This document shows, piece by piece, positions 26,989 to 35,753 of a stretch of DNA of 64,000 nt. Made by a program: the position numbers and the translations under genes. Where the stretch lies: assembly GCF_029892565.1 (NCBI RefSeq), contig NZ_JARXVH010000005.1, forward strand, positions 620,001 to 684,000, read 5' to 3'. The stretch's first letter is position 1. Every line of letters starts with the position of its first letter. The stretch comes from Streptomyces pseudovenezuelae. GTDB lineage: Bacteria > Actinomycetota > Actinomycetes > Streptomycetales > Streptomycetaceae. The notes under the pieces are model-generated. The model saw only the letters and a program-made list of their open reading frames with translations. It was not told where the DNA came from and searched no databases.

Positions 26989-27648
26989 TCACCTCGGGGC
27001 GAGTCCGTTGAGCGCGTAGTCGACGAGGGTGTCCGTGTAGGCGTGGGAGATCGGTCCCGTGTGCTGGAGCCAGCGCTGGGCGAGCGGGGAGACGAACAGT
27101 TCCAGGGCGATACGGGGGTCGACGTCCGGCCGGACGCCGCCGGCGTCCTGGGCCGCGCGCAACCGGTCGACGTAGAGCTGGAGTTGGGGCTCCAGCAGCT
27201 TGGCGACGAACTCGCGGCCCAACGGCTCGTTGACGAGCCCCTCGGCGGCCAGCGCCCGGGCCGGCGCCTCGAAGCGGGGGTCGAGCAGCTCGTCGACCGT
27301 GGCCCGCAGCACGGCCTTGAGGTCGGCGGCGAGATCTCCGGTGTCGGGGATGCGGTACGGCTCCTGGCCCGCGTCCCTGGCCGCCTGCTCGCCCAGCGCC
27401 AGGAACGCCTCCAGCAGCACGTCCGCCTTCGACGGCCACCACCGGTAGATGGTCTGCTTGCCCACCCCGGCCCGCGCGGCGATCCCCTCGACGGTCGTCT
27501 TCGGGTAGCCGACCTCCGCGACGAGAGCGAGCGCGGCGTCACGGATCGCCCGCCGGGACCTGTCGCTGCGACGGGTGGCGTCGGGGGTCGCCCGGTCGGA
27601 GGTGACGCGGTCAGGGCCGGCGCGGTCGGGGGTGGGCTTCTTGACCAT
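26989..27648 (-). CDS. TetR-family transcriptional repressor
   Basis: The 219-residue protein has a basic, Asp/Arg-rich tail of about 25 residues, then the TetR helix-turn-helix (about 29-75; TTVEGIAARAGVGKQTIYRWW, recognition helix GKQTIYRWWPSK) and a helical ligand-binding domain of the TetR_C_33-like type (FEAPARALAAEGLVNEP, LQLYVDRLRAAQ). Target genes and ligand are unknown; neighbours are the prim-pol-like protein downstream and rsm22 upstream on the same strand. Confidence 0.88.
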   Translation of the reverse strand: MVKKPTPDRAGPDRVTSDRATPDATRRSDRSRRAIRDAALALVAEVGYPKTTVEGIAARAGVGKQTIYRWWPSKADVLLEAFLALGEQAARDAGQEPYRIPDTGDLAADLKAVLRATVDELLDPRFEAPARALAAEGLVNEPLGREFVAKLLEPQLQLYVDRLRAAQDAGGVRPDVDPRIALELFVSPLAQRWLQHTGPISHAYTDTLVDYALNGLAPR

Positions 27649-27675
27649 GGGGTGACGGTACCGGCCTGGTGGTTT

Positions 27676-28674
27676 CTACGGCTGCGAGGTGTTCGGCGGC
27701 CAGGCGTCGCCCCAGTCCGCGTCCCGGGCCGCCTTGTACAGGTCGCCGTGGCGTTTGCTGACCGTCGTGCGGCGCAGCTGTTCGTCGGGCTCGCACAGGT
27801 CGAGGAGGACCTGGCCCTTGCGGATCTGGGGGCGGCGGATCACGCGGGCGGGCGCCTGGGCGGCGGGCGGGAAGCGGGTCGCGGCGACGTAGCTGAACTT
27901 CTCGTCCTCGTACGGCAGTGAGCCGCCCTTGACCTGGCGGTGCAGGGAGGAACGGCTGACCCGGGCCGAGAAGTGGCACCAGTCCGTGCCGGGGGCGATC
28001 GGGCAGGGGGCGCTGTGCGGGCAGGGGGCGGCGATGTGGAAGCCGGCGGCGACCAGGCGGGTGCGGGCCTCGATCACCCGGGCGTAGCCGTCGGGGGTGC
28101 CTGCCTCGACGATGACGACCGCCTGCGCGGCGGAGGCGCAGGCGTCGACCAGGGCGCTGCGGTCCTGTTCCGTCAGCTCGTTGAGGACGTAGGAGACGGT
28201 GACCAGGTCGGTGGGGTCCAGGGTGAGGGTCTTGCCGATGCGGGCCCTTTGCCAAGTCGCCTCGCGCAGGGGCGGGTTGGTGGCGGCGAGTTCCTTGCCG
28301 AGGGCGAGGGCGGGTTCGGCCCAGTCGAGGACGGTGACCTTGCGGGGGCCGGGCCAGGTGGCGGTGACGGCCCAGGTGGCCGCGCCGGTGCCGCCGCCGA
28401 CGTCTGTGTGGGTGGTGGGGGTCCAGTCCGGAGTTGCCGCCGCGAGTTCTTCCAGGGCGGTGCGGGCCGCCTCGAACGTCGCCGGCATGCGGTACGCGGC
28501 GTAGGCCGCCACGTCCGCGCGGTCGCGGAGGATGGGGGTGTCGGTGGGGGTGGTGCCCCGGTAGGTGGTGATGAGGCGCTCCACGGCTCGGGACGCCTGC
28601 TTGGGCGGGAGGCCGTCGAGGAGAGCGGCGAGGCTCGTGCGGAGGGCTTCCGCCGGGGGTACGGGGGCATTCAC
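27676..28674 (-). CDS. Rsm22-family small-ribosomal-subunit methyltransferase-like protein
   Basis: Rsm22 proteins are SAM-dependent methyltransferase-fold proteins linked to the small ribosomal subunit. The 332-residue protein has a SAM-binding motif THTDVGGGTGAATWAV, then KVTVLDWAEPALALGKELA, and the family's Cys cluster IAAPCPHSAPCPIAPGTDWC (about 220-240), which in homologues binds an Fe-S cluster. The C-terminal RNA-binding-like part LHRQVKGGSLPYEDEKFSYV also fits. The exact methylated residue in bacteria is not settled. Confidence 0.88.
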   Translation of the reverse strand: MNAPVPPAEALRTSLAALLDGLPPKQASRAVERLITTYRGTTPTDTPILRDRADVAAYAAYRMPATFEAARTALEELAAATPDWTPTTHTDVGGGTGAATWAVTATWPGPRKVTVLDWAEPALALGKELAATNPPLREATWQRARIGKTLTLDPTDLVTVSYVLNELTEQDRSALVDACASAAQAVVIVEAGTPDGYARVIEARTRLVAAGFHIAAPCPHSAPCPIAPGTDWCHFSARVSRSSLHRQVKGGSLPYEDEKFSYVAATRFPPAAQAPARVIRRPQIRKGQVLLDLCEPDEQLRRTTVSKRHGDLYKAARDADWGDAWPPNTSQP

Positions 28675-28834
28675 CCGCCGATTCTAATCGCGCCCCCGCC
28701 GCCCCTCCCCGTCCCGTCCTCGGGGCCGCCGGCCCCGGAATCTAGGTCATATTGCGGATGCCACCGCACAGCGCTCCTCATAGGTTCCATGGCGTGCCAC
28801 ACCATTCCCCCAACCCCAATACGTGAGGACTCCC

Positions 28835-29686
28835 ATGAGTACCGATGTTTCCCGCCGTCACGTACTGGCGGCAGGAGCGGCGCTGGCCGGGGCGGCGGCG
28901 CTGATGGCCGGCTCGGAAGGAACGGCCGGAGCGGCGACGTCCACCACCGGTACCGGTGAGGAGAAGTCGAAGGTGAAGCCCACGATCGTCCTGGTGCACG
29001 GCGGCTACGCCGATTCGTCCTGCTGGAACGCCACCATCGGGGAGTTGCAGGACAAGGGCTACACCACGGTCTGCGCGGCGAACCCGCTGCGGGGTATTCC
29101 GACCGACGCCCCGTACATCGCGAGTCTGCTGGACTCCATCAGCGGACCGGTCGTGCTGGTCGCGCACTCCATGGGTGGCACGGTCATCACGAATGCCGCC
29201 GCCGGGAAGGACAACGTCAAGGCGTTGGTCTACATCGCGGCGTTCGCGCCCGACGTGGGCGAGACACAGGGGGAGCTCATCACCAAGTTCCCCGGCAGCG
29301 AGGTCGGGCCGGTGAGCGTGCCGGTCCCGTACACGAAGGCCGACGGCACCACCGGAACCGATCTGTACCTGAGCAAGGACGGCCAGGCGGCCTTCGCCGC
29401 CGACATACCCACCGCCGACTTCCGGGTCCTGCAGGCCACGCAGCGGCCGTTCGACGCCGACTCCTTCGTCTTCCCGACCACGGCCGCGGCCTGGAGGACG
29501 ATCCCGTCGTGGGGGCTGGTCGCCGGCCGGGACAAGGCGATCCCGCCGGCGTGCGAGCGCTGGATGTACAGCCGGGCGAACGCGCGCAAGGTCGTCGAAG
29601 TGCCGCGCTCGTCGCACGTCGTGATGATCAGTCACCCCAAGGTCGTCGCCGACCTCATCAGGGACGCCGCCAAGGCGATCAGCTGA
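28835..29686 (+). CDS. Secreted alpha/beta hydrolase with Tat-type signal
   Basis: The 283-residue protein has a Tat-like signal (SRRHVLAAGAALAGAAALMA, cleavage around residue 34) and an alpha/beta-hydrolase core: VLVHGGYADSSCWNAT oxyanion region, nucleophile Ser112 in VAHSMGG, acid in VAGRDKAIP and a C-terminal His in SSHVVM. It resembles methyl-ketone/salicylate-esterase-like hydrolases of the AB_hydrolase_6 type. The ATG at 28835 is chosen because GAGGA lies five bases upstream; an earlier in-frame ATG has no site. A strong terminator follows, so it is a single-gene unit. Natural ester substrate is unknown. Confidence 0.85.
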   Translation: MSTDVSRRHVLAAGAALAGAAALMAGSEGTAGAATSTTGTGEEKSKVKPTIVLVHGGYADSSCWNATIGELQDKGYTTVCAANPLRGIPTDAPYIASLLDSISGPVVLVAHSMGGTVITNAAAGKDNVKALVYIAAFAPDVGETQGELITKFPGSEVGPVSVPVPYTKADGTTGTDLYLSKDGQAAFAADIPTADFRVLQATQRPFDADSFVFPTTAAAWRTIPSWGLVAGRDKAIPPACERWMYSRANARKVVEVPRSSHVVMISHPKVVADLIRDAAKAIS

Positions 29687-29698
29687 CGCTCGCGGCAA

Positions 29699-29730
29699 GC
29701 GCCCCGGTCCACCACCACGGACCGGGGCGC
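29699..29730 (+). terminator. Strong terminator after the alpha/beta hydrolase
   Basis: A perfect 12-bp stem (GCGCCCCGGTCC with GGACCGGGGCGC) around an eight-base loop starts 12 bp after the hydrolase stop. It lies between converging genes and may serve both. Confidence 0.8.
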
Positions 29731-29747
29731 TTCCACGACCGCGCCCT

Positions 29748-30872
29748 TCACCTGACCGCCCTCGCCATTCTCGTGGCCGCCCTGGCCCGTGGTCCGTTGT
29801 CCGCCGGGCGTCTGCGCGGGTGGACCGTGTTGGCCAGGAGAACCACGAACGTGTCCGTCGCTCGGTCCAGGACCAGGGACGTGCCCGTGAACCCCGTATG
29901 GCCCGCGGCGCCTTGGCCTGCCAGGTCGCCCATGAACCAGGGTTGGTCCAGGGCGAAGCCCAGGGCCGGCGGGGTGAGGAGGAGTTCGACGAGGTCGGGG
30001 CCGAGGATGCGGGCGGGGCCGTAGGAGCCGCCGGCCAGGAGGGTGCGGGCGAAGATCGCCAGGTCTCGGGCCGTTGAGAAGAGGCCCGCGTGGCCGGCCA
30101 CGCCGCCCAGGGCCCAGGCGTTCTCGTCGTGGACGACGCCTCGGAGCATGCCTCGGTCGACCTTGGCCCAGGGGCGTCGTTGGTCCTCCGTCGCGGCGGC
30201 GCCCGGGCAGGGGCCGAAGGTCGTCGACGTCATGCCCAGGGGGCGGGTGATGCCCTCGTGGACCAGGACGTCCAGGGGGCGGCCCGTGATGCGCTCCAGG
30301 ACGTACTGGAGGAGCAGCAGGTTGAGGTCCGAGTAGGTGTAGGTGCCGGGGACGCCCACCGGGGGTTCGGCGCGGAGGAGGGTCATGCGTTCCGCGTCGT
30401 CCGCGCAGTCGTAGAGCGGGAGTTCGGGGCGCAGGCCGGATGTGTGGGTGAGGAGCTCGCGGACCGTGATGCCGTGTCTGGCCGCCGCGCGGAAGTCCGG
30501 CAGGTAGTCGCCCACGCGCGCGTCGATGCCCAGCGTGCCGCGCTCGATCTGCTGGACGGCGGCCACCGAGGTGAAGAGTTTGGTGAGGGAGGCCAGGTCG
30601 AAGGGGGTGTCGACGGTGGTCGGGACGCGGGACTTCTTCGGCAGTTCGACGCCCGTGTCGCTCTCCGGGTCGTAGGACTTGTACCGGACCGCCCAGCCCG
30701 CCGCCTCCGCCACGGCGATCACCGGACCGCGTCCGGCGACCACGACCGCGCCCGCCGCCCAGGGGCGGTCCCCGGTGGTGAGGTCGTGGACCTCTTTGGC
30801 GAGCAGACGGAGTTCCTCGGGGTCGAGGCCGGCACGTTCCGGTGTGTCGTCGCGCAGTCTCGGTGCGCTCAG
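29748..30872 (-). CDS. Serine hydrolase, beta-lactamase class C/PBP-like, with probable CTG start
   Basis: The 374-residue protein has the class C SxxK motif SLTK (Ser95, Lys98), a Y-S-D motif in TYTYSDLN and the third motif HTGFTG, as in esterases, D-aminopeptidases and EstB-like hydrolases. No signal peptide is present, so it acts in the cytoplasm. The frame remains open through the upstream MFS gene, which is in another frame, so the start must be local. The only codon that fits is CTG at 30872, overlapping the MFS stop (CTGA) with GGAGGGAG eight bases upstream; no ATG, GTG or TTG fits. It is translationally coupled to the MFS gene. Confidence 0.8.
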   Translation of the reverse strand: MSAPRLRDDTPERAGLDPEELRLLAKEVHDLTTGDRPWAAGAVVVAGRGPVIAVAEAAGWAVRYKSYDPESDTGVELPKKSRVPTTVDTPFDLASLTKLFTSVAAVQQIERGTLGIDARVGDYLPDFRAAARHGITVRELLTHTSGLRPELPLYDCADDAERMTLLRAEPPVGVPGTYTYSDLNLLLLQYVLERITGRPLDVLVHEGITRPLGMTSTTFGPCPGAAATEDQRRPWAKVDRGMLRGVVHDENAWALGGVAGHAGLFSTARDLAIFARTLLAGGSYGPARILGPDLVELLLTPPALGFALDQPWFMGDLAGQGAAGHTGFTGTSLVLDRATDTFVVLLANTVHPRRRPADNGPRARAATRMARAVR

Positions 30873-32212
30873 CTCCCCGCTCCCTCCACGCTCGTACGTT
30901 TGTTCCAGGGACGGCAGATTCCCATGAAGCAGGCCAGTGCCACCAGTGCGGCCACCAGTTGGACGACGGCCATCGGGACGGCCGTGTGTTCCCCGGCGAT
31001 CCCGACGAGCGGCGAGGCGACCGCGCCTATCAGGAAGGACGACGTTCCGAGCAGCGCGGATGCGGAGCCCGCCGCCTTTTTGGTACGCATCAGGGCGAGC
31101 GCCTGCGCGTTGGGCAGCGTCACCCCCATGGCCGACATCAGGACGAACAGGGCGGCGGCGACCGGAACCAGCCCGACCTCGCCGAACACGCCCGTCGACA
31201 TGAGCAGCAACCCGGTCGCGGCGGCGATCACGACGAGCAGACCGGCGCCCAGCACCTTTTCGAGGGCGACCCGGCCGACCAGCACCTTGCCGTTGACCTG
31301 GCCGACGATCACCAGGCCGACCGAGTTCAGGCCGAACAGCAGGCTGAACGTCTGCGGGGAGGCGCCGTAGATCTCCTGGATCACGAACGGCGAGGCCGAG
31401 ATGTACGCGAACAGCGCGGCGAAGGTGAAGCCGCCGGTGAGCATGTAGCCGGTGAAGGGCAGGTCGGCGAGCAGGCGGCGCATCGAGTGCAGGGCCTCCC
31501 CCACTCCGCCGCTGTGGCGTTCGGCGGGGGCGAGCGTCTCGGGCAGCCTGGTCCACACGACCGCGGTCAGCAGGGCGCCGACCACGGTCAGGACCACGAA
31601 CACGCCCCGCCAGTCCGTCACCCGCAGGATCTGGCCGCCGATCAGCGGCGCGACGATCGGGGCGACCCCGGAGATCAGCATGAGCGTGGAGAAGAAGCGG
31701 GCCATCGCCATGCCGTCGTACAGGTCGCGGACCACCGCGCGGGCGATGACGATCCCGGCGGCGCCCGCCAGGCCCTGCGCCAGCCGGAAGGCGACCAGGG
31801 CCTCCACGGTGGGCGCGAGGGCGCACAGGGCGGTGGCGACGATGTAGACCGCCAGGCCGGTCAGGAGCGGGCGGCGGCGGCCCCAGCGGTCGCTCATCGG
31901 GCCGACCACGAGCTGACCCAGCGCCATGCCGAGCAGACAGGCGGTGAGCGTGAGCTGGACGGTCGCGGCGGGCGCGTGCAGGGAGCGGGTGACCTCCGGG
32001 AGCGAGGGGAGGTACATGTCCATCGCGAGCGGGGGTGTGGCCGTGAGGCCGCCCAGGATGAGCGTGACGAGGATGCCGGTGCGGCGCGCGGCGAGGACGG
32101 GCACCGGGACGGCCGGTTCCGCCATGGGTTCCGCCGCCTCTTCCGCGCCCTGGTGCGGACTCTGCTCCACGCCCTGGTCCAGGCGCGGTGTCGGCGCCCC
32201 CTGCTCGGGCAT
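30869..32212 (-). CDS. Bcr/CflA-family multidrug efflux MFS transporter
   Basis: The 447-residue protein has a ~35-residue hydrophilic Glu/Pro-rich start, then 12 hydrophobic segments. Bcr/CflA landmarks are MDMYLPSLPEVTRSL after helix 1, GPMSDRWGRRRPLL (motif A), and RDLYDGMAMARFFSTLMLI. Members export drugs, sulfonamides or dipeptides by proton antiport. An ATG at 32242 is in frame, but the ATG at 32212 has GGGAGG five bases upstream. The following serine hydrolase starts on its stop codon, so the two form one operon. Confidence 0.88.
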   Translation of the reverse strand: MPEQGAPTPRLDQGVEQSPHQGAEEAAEPMAEPAVPVPVLAARRTGILVTLILGGLTATPPLAMDMYLPSLPEVTRSLHAPAATVQLTLTACLLGMALGQLVVGPMSDRWGRRRPLLTGLAVYIVATALCALAPTVEALVAFRLAQGLAGAAGIVIARAVVRDLYDGMAMARFFSTLMLISGVAPIVAPLIGGQILRVTDWRGVFVVLTVVGALLTAVVWTRLPETLAPAERHSGGVGEALHSMRRLLADLPFTGYMLTGGFTFAALFAYISASPFVIQEIYGASPQTFSLLFGLNSVGLVIVGQVNGKVLVGRVALEKVLGAGLLVVIAAATGLLLMSTGVFGEVGLVPVAAALFVLMSAMGVTLPNAQALALMRTKKAAGSASALLGTSSFLIGAVASPLVGIAGEHTAVPMAVVQLVAALVALACFMGICRPWNKRTSVEGAGS

Positions 32213-32317
32213 GTGCCCCTCCCTCTCCGAGTGATCCGACACCTATGCTCTCAGCTCGTACACAGTGCCGAGGGTCACACGAGCGGCCGAGGGGCACCTG
32301 AGCGAGGGCGGCGCGAG

Positions 32318-33316
32318 ATGGCGGCGGAGAACGTGCGGTGGGGAATTCTGGCGACCGGTGGGATCGCCGCCGCGTTCACGGCGGAACTGGTGGATCTGCC
32401 GGATGCCGAGGTGGTCGCGGTGGCCTCGCGGACCGAGGCGTCGGCGAAGGCATTCGCGGAGCGGTTCGGGATCGAGCGGGCCTACGGCGACTGGGGCTCG
32501 CTCGCCACGGACGAGGACATCGATGTCGTGTACGTCGCCACCCCTCACTCGGCGCACCGGGTGGCCGCGGGCCTGTGCCTGGAGGCCGGGCGGAACGTGC
32601 TGGTCGAGAAGGCGTTCACGCTCAACGCGCGCGAGGCGGAGGAGCTGGTCGCGCTGGCGCGGGGGCGCGGGAGCTTCCTGATGGAGGCCATGTGGATGTA
32701 CTGCAACCCCATGATCCGGCGGCTGAAGACGCTGGTCGACGACGGCGTGATCGGTGAAGTGCGCACGATCCAGGCCGACTTCGGGCTCGCCGGACCCTTC
32801 CCGCCCGCGCACCGGCTGCGCGACCCGGAGCAGGGCGGCGGCTCGCTGCTCGACCTCGGGGTGTACCCGGTGTCGTTCACGCAGCTGCTGCTCGGGGAGC
32901 CGTCGGACGTGGTGGCGCGAGCTGTGCTCTCCGACGAGGACGTCGATCTGCAGACCGGAGCACTGCTCAGCTGGGAGAGCGGCGCTCTCGCTTCGGTGCA
33001 CTGCTCCATCGTCGGCGGTCTGTCGACCTCGGCCTCGATCACCGGCTCTCTGGGCCGCATCGACATCCCGGACGGCTTCTTCTTCCCGGACCGCTTCGTC
33101 CTGCACCGCGACGGCCGCGACGCGGAGGAGTTCGCCGCCGACCCGGCCGACGGCCCCCGCAACAGCCTCCGTCACGAGGCCCGCGAGGTCATGCGCGCCC
33201 TGCGGTCCGGCGAGAGCGAGTCCCCGCTCGTCCCCCTCGACGGCACCCTCGCGGTGATGCGCACGCTGGACACGATCCGGGAGCGGATCGGGGTGCGGTA
33301 CCCGAACGAGGCGTGA
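32318..33316 (+). CDS. Gfo/Idh/MocA-family NAD(P)-dependent oxidoreductase
   Basis: The 332-residue protein has an N-terminal Rossmann domain (WGILATGGIAAAF, then VVAVASRTEASAKAFAERFG), the lysine motif in VLVEKAF (about 93-99; the usual EKP has become EKA) and a C-terminal alpha/beta dimerisation domain (LLDLGVYPVSFTQLLLG with the Asp/Tyr pair). Such enzymes oxidise sugars, inositols or trans-dihydrodiols; MEAMWMYCNP is typical of the dihydrodiol-dehydrogenase-like branch. The ATG at 32318 starts right at the Rossmann strand; the long upstream open frame is an antisense shadow of the MFS gene. It diverges from that gene. Confidence 0.88.
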   Translation: MAAENVRWGILATGGIAAAFTAELVDLPDAEVVAVASRTEASAKAFAERFGIERAYGDWGSLATDEDIDVVYVATPHSAHRVAAGLCLEAGRNVLVEKAFTLNAREAEELVALARGRGSFLMEAMWMYCNPMIRRLKTLVDDGVIGEVRTIQADFGLAGPFPPAHRLRDPEQGGGSLLDLGVYPVSFTQLLLGEPSDVVARAVLSDEDVDLQTGALLSWESGALASVHCSIVGGLSTSASITGSLGRIDIPDGFFFPDRFVLHRDGRDAEEFAADPADGPRNSLRHEAREVMRALRSGESESPLVPLDGTLAVMRTLDTIRERIGVRYPNEA

Positions 33317-33363
33317 TCCCGGAGACACCGGAACGGGGCGTGACCTCGCGGGATCCCGCTTCG

Positions 33364-33369
33364 TAGGCT
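33364..33369 (+). promoter_or_regulatory. -10 element of the SDR gene, predicted leaderless transcript
   Basis: TAGGCT stands exactly seven bases ahead of the ATG at 33377, with no ribosome site between. A perfect 12-bp palindrome GCGGGATCCCGC (33348-33359) lies just upstream of it and could be an operator. Confidence 0.5.
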
Positions 33370-33376
33370 GCGGTCC

Positions 33377-34135
33377 ATGGATGCTGAGCAATCGAAGATC
33401 GCCGTGGTGACCGGTGCGGGTTCCGGGATCGGGCGGGCCGTCGCCGTCGAGTTGTCGCACGCCGGCTGGTCCGTCGCGCTCGCCGGGCGGCGCCCCGAGG
33501 CGCTGGAGGAGACGGCGGCGCTCGCGGCCGACGGTGCCGCCCTCGTCGTACCTACCGATGTCTCTCAACCGGCCGACGTGGCCGGGCTGTTCGGGGCGAC
33601 CGTGGAGCGGTTCGGGCGGGTGGACCTGCTGTTCAACAACGCGGGGACGTTCGGTCCCGGTGGGGTGCCGGTGGAGGAACTGGCGTACGAGGCCTGGCGG
33701 CACGTGGTGGACACCAACCTCAACGGGGCGTTCCTGTGCGCACAGGCGGCCTACCGGCAGATGAAGGAACAGGACCCGCAGGGCGGGCGGATCATCAACA
33801 ACGGTTCCATTTCCGCCCATACGCCCCGGCCGCAGTCGGTGGCGTACACAGCGACCAAGCACGCGCTGACCGGCCTCACCAAGTCGCTGTCGCTGGACGG
33901 GCGGCCGTACCGGATCGCGGTGGGGCAGATCGACATCGGCAACGCGGCGAGCGCCATGACGGCGGGGATGCAGACGGGCGCGTTGCAGGCGAACGGTGAG
34001 GTCGCGCCCGAGCCCGTGATGGATGTCGCCGATGTCGCGCGCACCGTGCGGCACATGGCGGAGCTGCCGCTGGAGGCGAACGTGCAGTTCGCGACCGTAC
34101 TGGCGACGACGATGCCGTACGTCGGCCGCGGCTGA
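33377..34135 (+). CDS. Short-chain dehydrogenase/reductase (SDR)
   Basis: The 252-residue protein is a classical SDR: cofactor motif TGAGSGIG (12-19), LLFNNAGTFG, catalytic Ser in NNGSISAHTPRP and the YTATK Tyr/Lys pair. The basic residues after the first strand (AGRRPEAL) favour NADP(H). Substrate is unknown; the closest-looking branch includes 3-oxoacyl reductase-like enzymes. The ATG matches the family start. Confidence 0.88.
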   Translation: MDAEQSKIAVVTGAGSGIGRAVAVELSHAGWSVALAGRRPEALEETAALAADGAALVVPTDVSQPADVAGLFGATVERFGRVDLLFNNAGTFGPGGVPVEELAYEAWRHVVDTNLNGAFLCAQAAYRQMKEQDPQGGRIINNGSISAHTPRPQSVAYTATKHALTGLTKSLSLDGRPYRIAVGQIDIGNAASAMTAGMQTGALQANGEVAPEPVMDVADVARTVRHMAELPLEANVQFATVLATTMPYVGRG

Positions 34136-34377
34136 GCACGTCCGCCGATCCCAACTCCCAACTTGCACAAGCGGAATTTGACCGTCCGTACTATTGCGGC
34201 CGGTGGCGGGCTTATGCTCAACTCTCCTACACAAGAGCTTCACACTTGGAGCACTGGGCTTCCGCAGACCAAAACCGAGGGGGGATGCGGCAGCCGTTCC
34301 ATGGCATCGCGTGGGGGTGGACCTCATGTGGGACCGTGAGGTACGCAACCGGTGCCTGGAACGGCTGCCGCGAAATT
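34136..34377. other. Convergent intergenic region with promoter-like leader and a long structured hairpin
   Basis: Between two genes that converge lies a stretch of 242 bp which does not look like a plain terminator. It has a TTGACC at 34178, a 41-codon frame from ATG 34214 to 34339 and, overlapping it, an inverted repeat of 15 perfect base pairs (34287-34301 with 34357-34371). After a one-base bulge the stem continues for seven more pairs (34303-34309 with 34350-34356), and an inner hairpin ACCTCATG/CGTGAGGT (34321-34342) fills the loop. The plus-strand transcript would run into the antisense of the carboxypeptidase gene. It may be the leader of a lost gene or a small RNA. Confidence 0.5.
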
Positions 34378-35553
34378 TCAGTCGCGGCGGCTCGTCTTGT
34401 TCTCCTCCGCCGCCCCCGCTGAGCCGGCCGCCCGGCGCCTGCGCAGCGCCCACGCCCCGCCCGCCAGCAACGCGACCGTGCCACCCGCGCCCGTCAGCGT
34501 CCCCCAGGGCGAGGACCCGCCGCCCGCCGCCGAGCCCGGCGCCCCGGCCGCCGCCCGCGCCGAAGAACCACTCGGCGTCGCGGTCACCTTCGTCCCGCCC
34601 TCGCTGAGCGGATCGACCAGCGTGCCCACCGCCCCGGACGAACTCCCTTTCCCAAAGCCCCAGTCGAGCAGCGCGGCCGTCTCCTCGTAGACGGCGTTGT
34701 AACCGCTCTTGGGATGCATCACCGTCACCAGCAGGGTCCGGCCGTCACGGGTGGCGGCGCCGGTGAAGGTGTTGCCGGCGTTGCTCGTGTAACCGTTCTT
34801 GACCCCGATCAGACCGTCGTACGTCTTCACCCCGTACATGCCCGTCAGCAGGCGGTCGGTGTTCTGGATCTGGAAGGTCTTCTTGCCGCCCGCCGGGAAG
34901 TCGGCGGCCCTGGTGGCGCAGTAGGCGCGGAAGTCGGCGTCCTTCAGCCCGTGCCGGGCGAAGAGCGTGAGGTCGTAGGCGGACGACAACTGGCCCTTGT
35001 GGTCGAAGCCGTCAGGGCTGACGACATGGGTGTCCAGGGCCTGCAGATCCGCCGCCCTGGCCTGCATCTCGGCGACCGTCCTGGCGACCCCGCCGTTCAT
35101 GTGGGCGAGCACGTGCACGGCGTCGTTTCCGGAGCGCAGGAAGACGCCCTGCCACAACTGCTCGACGGTGTACGTGATTCCGGGCTTGACGCCGACCAGG
35201 CTGGAGCCGGACGGGATGCCGGCCAGGTCCGCGTCGGTCACCCGGTACCGCTCGGTCCGCTCGAACTTCCCCAGCACCGTGTCGGCGAACAGCATCTTCA
35301 GCGTGGACGCGGGCGCGAGCCGGCGATGCGCGTCGCGGGCGGCGAGCACCTCTCCGCTGTCGTGGTCGGCGACCAGCCAGGCGGCGGCGGTGAGTCTCTT
35401 GGGCAGACCGGTGCCCTGAATTCCGCGACGGGCCAGCCGGACGCCGCCGACAACGGTGGCGGCGTGCGCGTCGGTCGCCGTGGCGAGCGGAATGGCGGCG
35501 GCAGCACAAAGGCCCAGTGCGGCCCGCCGGGTGAGCGGAGAGGAATCGTGCAT
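34378..35553 (-). CDS. D-alanyl-D-alanine carboxypeptidase (PBP5-like, S11)
   Basis: The enzyme trims the terminal D-Ala of peptidoglycan stem peptides outside the membrane. The 391-residue protein has a signal peptide (1-31, ending DAHA), the serine motif STLK (Ser83, Lys86), SGN (141-143) and the third motif as KNG in GVKNGYTSNAG (KTG in most relatives). A Ser/Gly/Ala-rich spacer and a C-terminal helix GGTVALLAGGAWAL with Arg tail anchor it in the membrane, in place of the amphipathic helix of PBP5. The start is taken at MHDSSPLTRRAALGL, eight codons into the open frame, where the twin-Arg/basic signal begins. Confidence 0.9.
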   Translation of the reverse strand: MHDSSPLTRRAALGLCAAAAIPLATATDAHAATVVGGVRLARRGIQGTGLPKRLTAAAWLVADHDSGEVLAARDAHRRLAPASTLKMLFADTVLGKFERTERYRVTDADLAGIPSGSSLVGVKPGITYTVEQLWQGVFLRSGNDAVHVLAHMNGGVARTVAEMQARAADLQALDTHVVSPDGFDHKGQLSSAYDLTLFARHGLKDADFRAYCATRAADFPAGGKKTFQIQNTDRLLTGMYGVKTYDGLIGVKNGYTSNAGNTFTGAATRDGRTLLVTVMHPKSGYNAVYEETAALLDWGFGKGSSSGAVGTLVDPLSEGGTKVTATPSGSSARAAAGAPGSAAGGGSSPWGTLTGAGGTVALLAGGAWALRRRRAAGSAGAAEENKTSRRD

Positions 35554-35753
35554 TCGGGGACCGTACACCGCACCCAACAGGGGTTTCCTGGCAGGTTGCC
35601 CTCTACAGGATAAGAATTGGCTGTCTTACGAAACTCTGATTCGCGGCCTCGCATTCTCAGCCCTGACACATCCTTTACTCAGCCGGACTCAAAGGTTTCT
35701 CCCTAGCTTGTGGCAGCGCCCACAGCGGGCGCCAAGAACCTTCGAGGAACGGG

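Noticed and set aside
28715..28740. GGGGCCGCCGGCCCC hairpin upstream of the alpha/beta hydrolase
   Set aside because: Short self-complementary GC runs are frequent by chance at this base composition, and its position fits no clear gene end.
29748..32297. An 849-codon frame joining the serine hydrolase with upstream sequence
   Set aside because: The upstream half is an out-of-frame shadow of the Bcr/CflA transporter and reads as Arg/Pro-rich junk. It is not a fusion protein.
34286..34423. Frame starting at the ATG near 34286 with Cys, Ser and Thr residues, considered as a peptide-natural-product precursor
   Set aside because: The ribosome site abuts the ATG, no modifying enzymes are near, and the frame coincides with the long inverted repeat.
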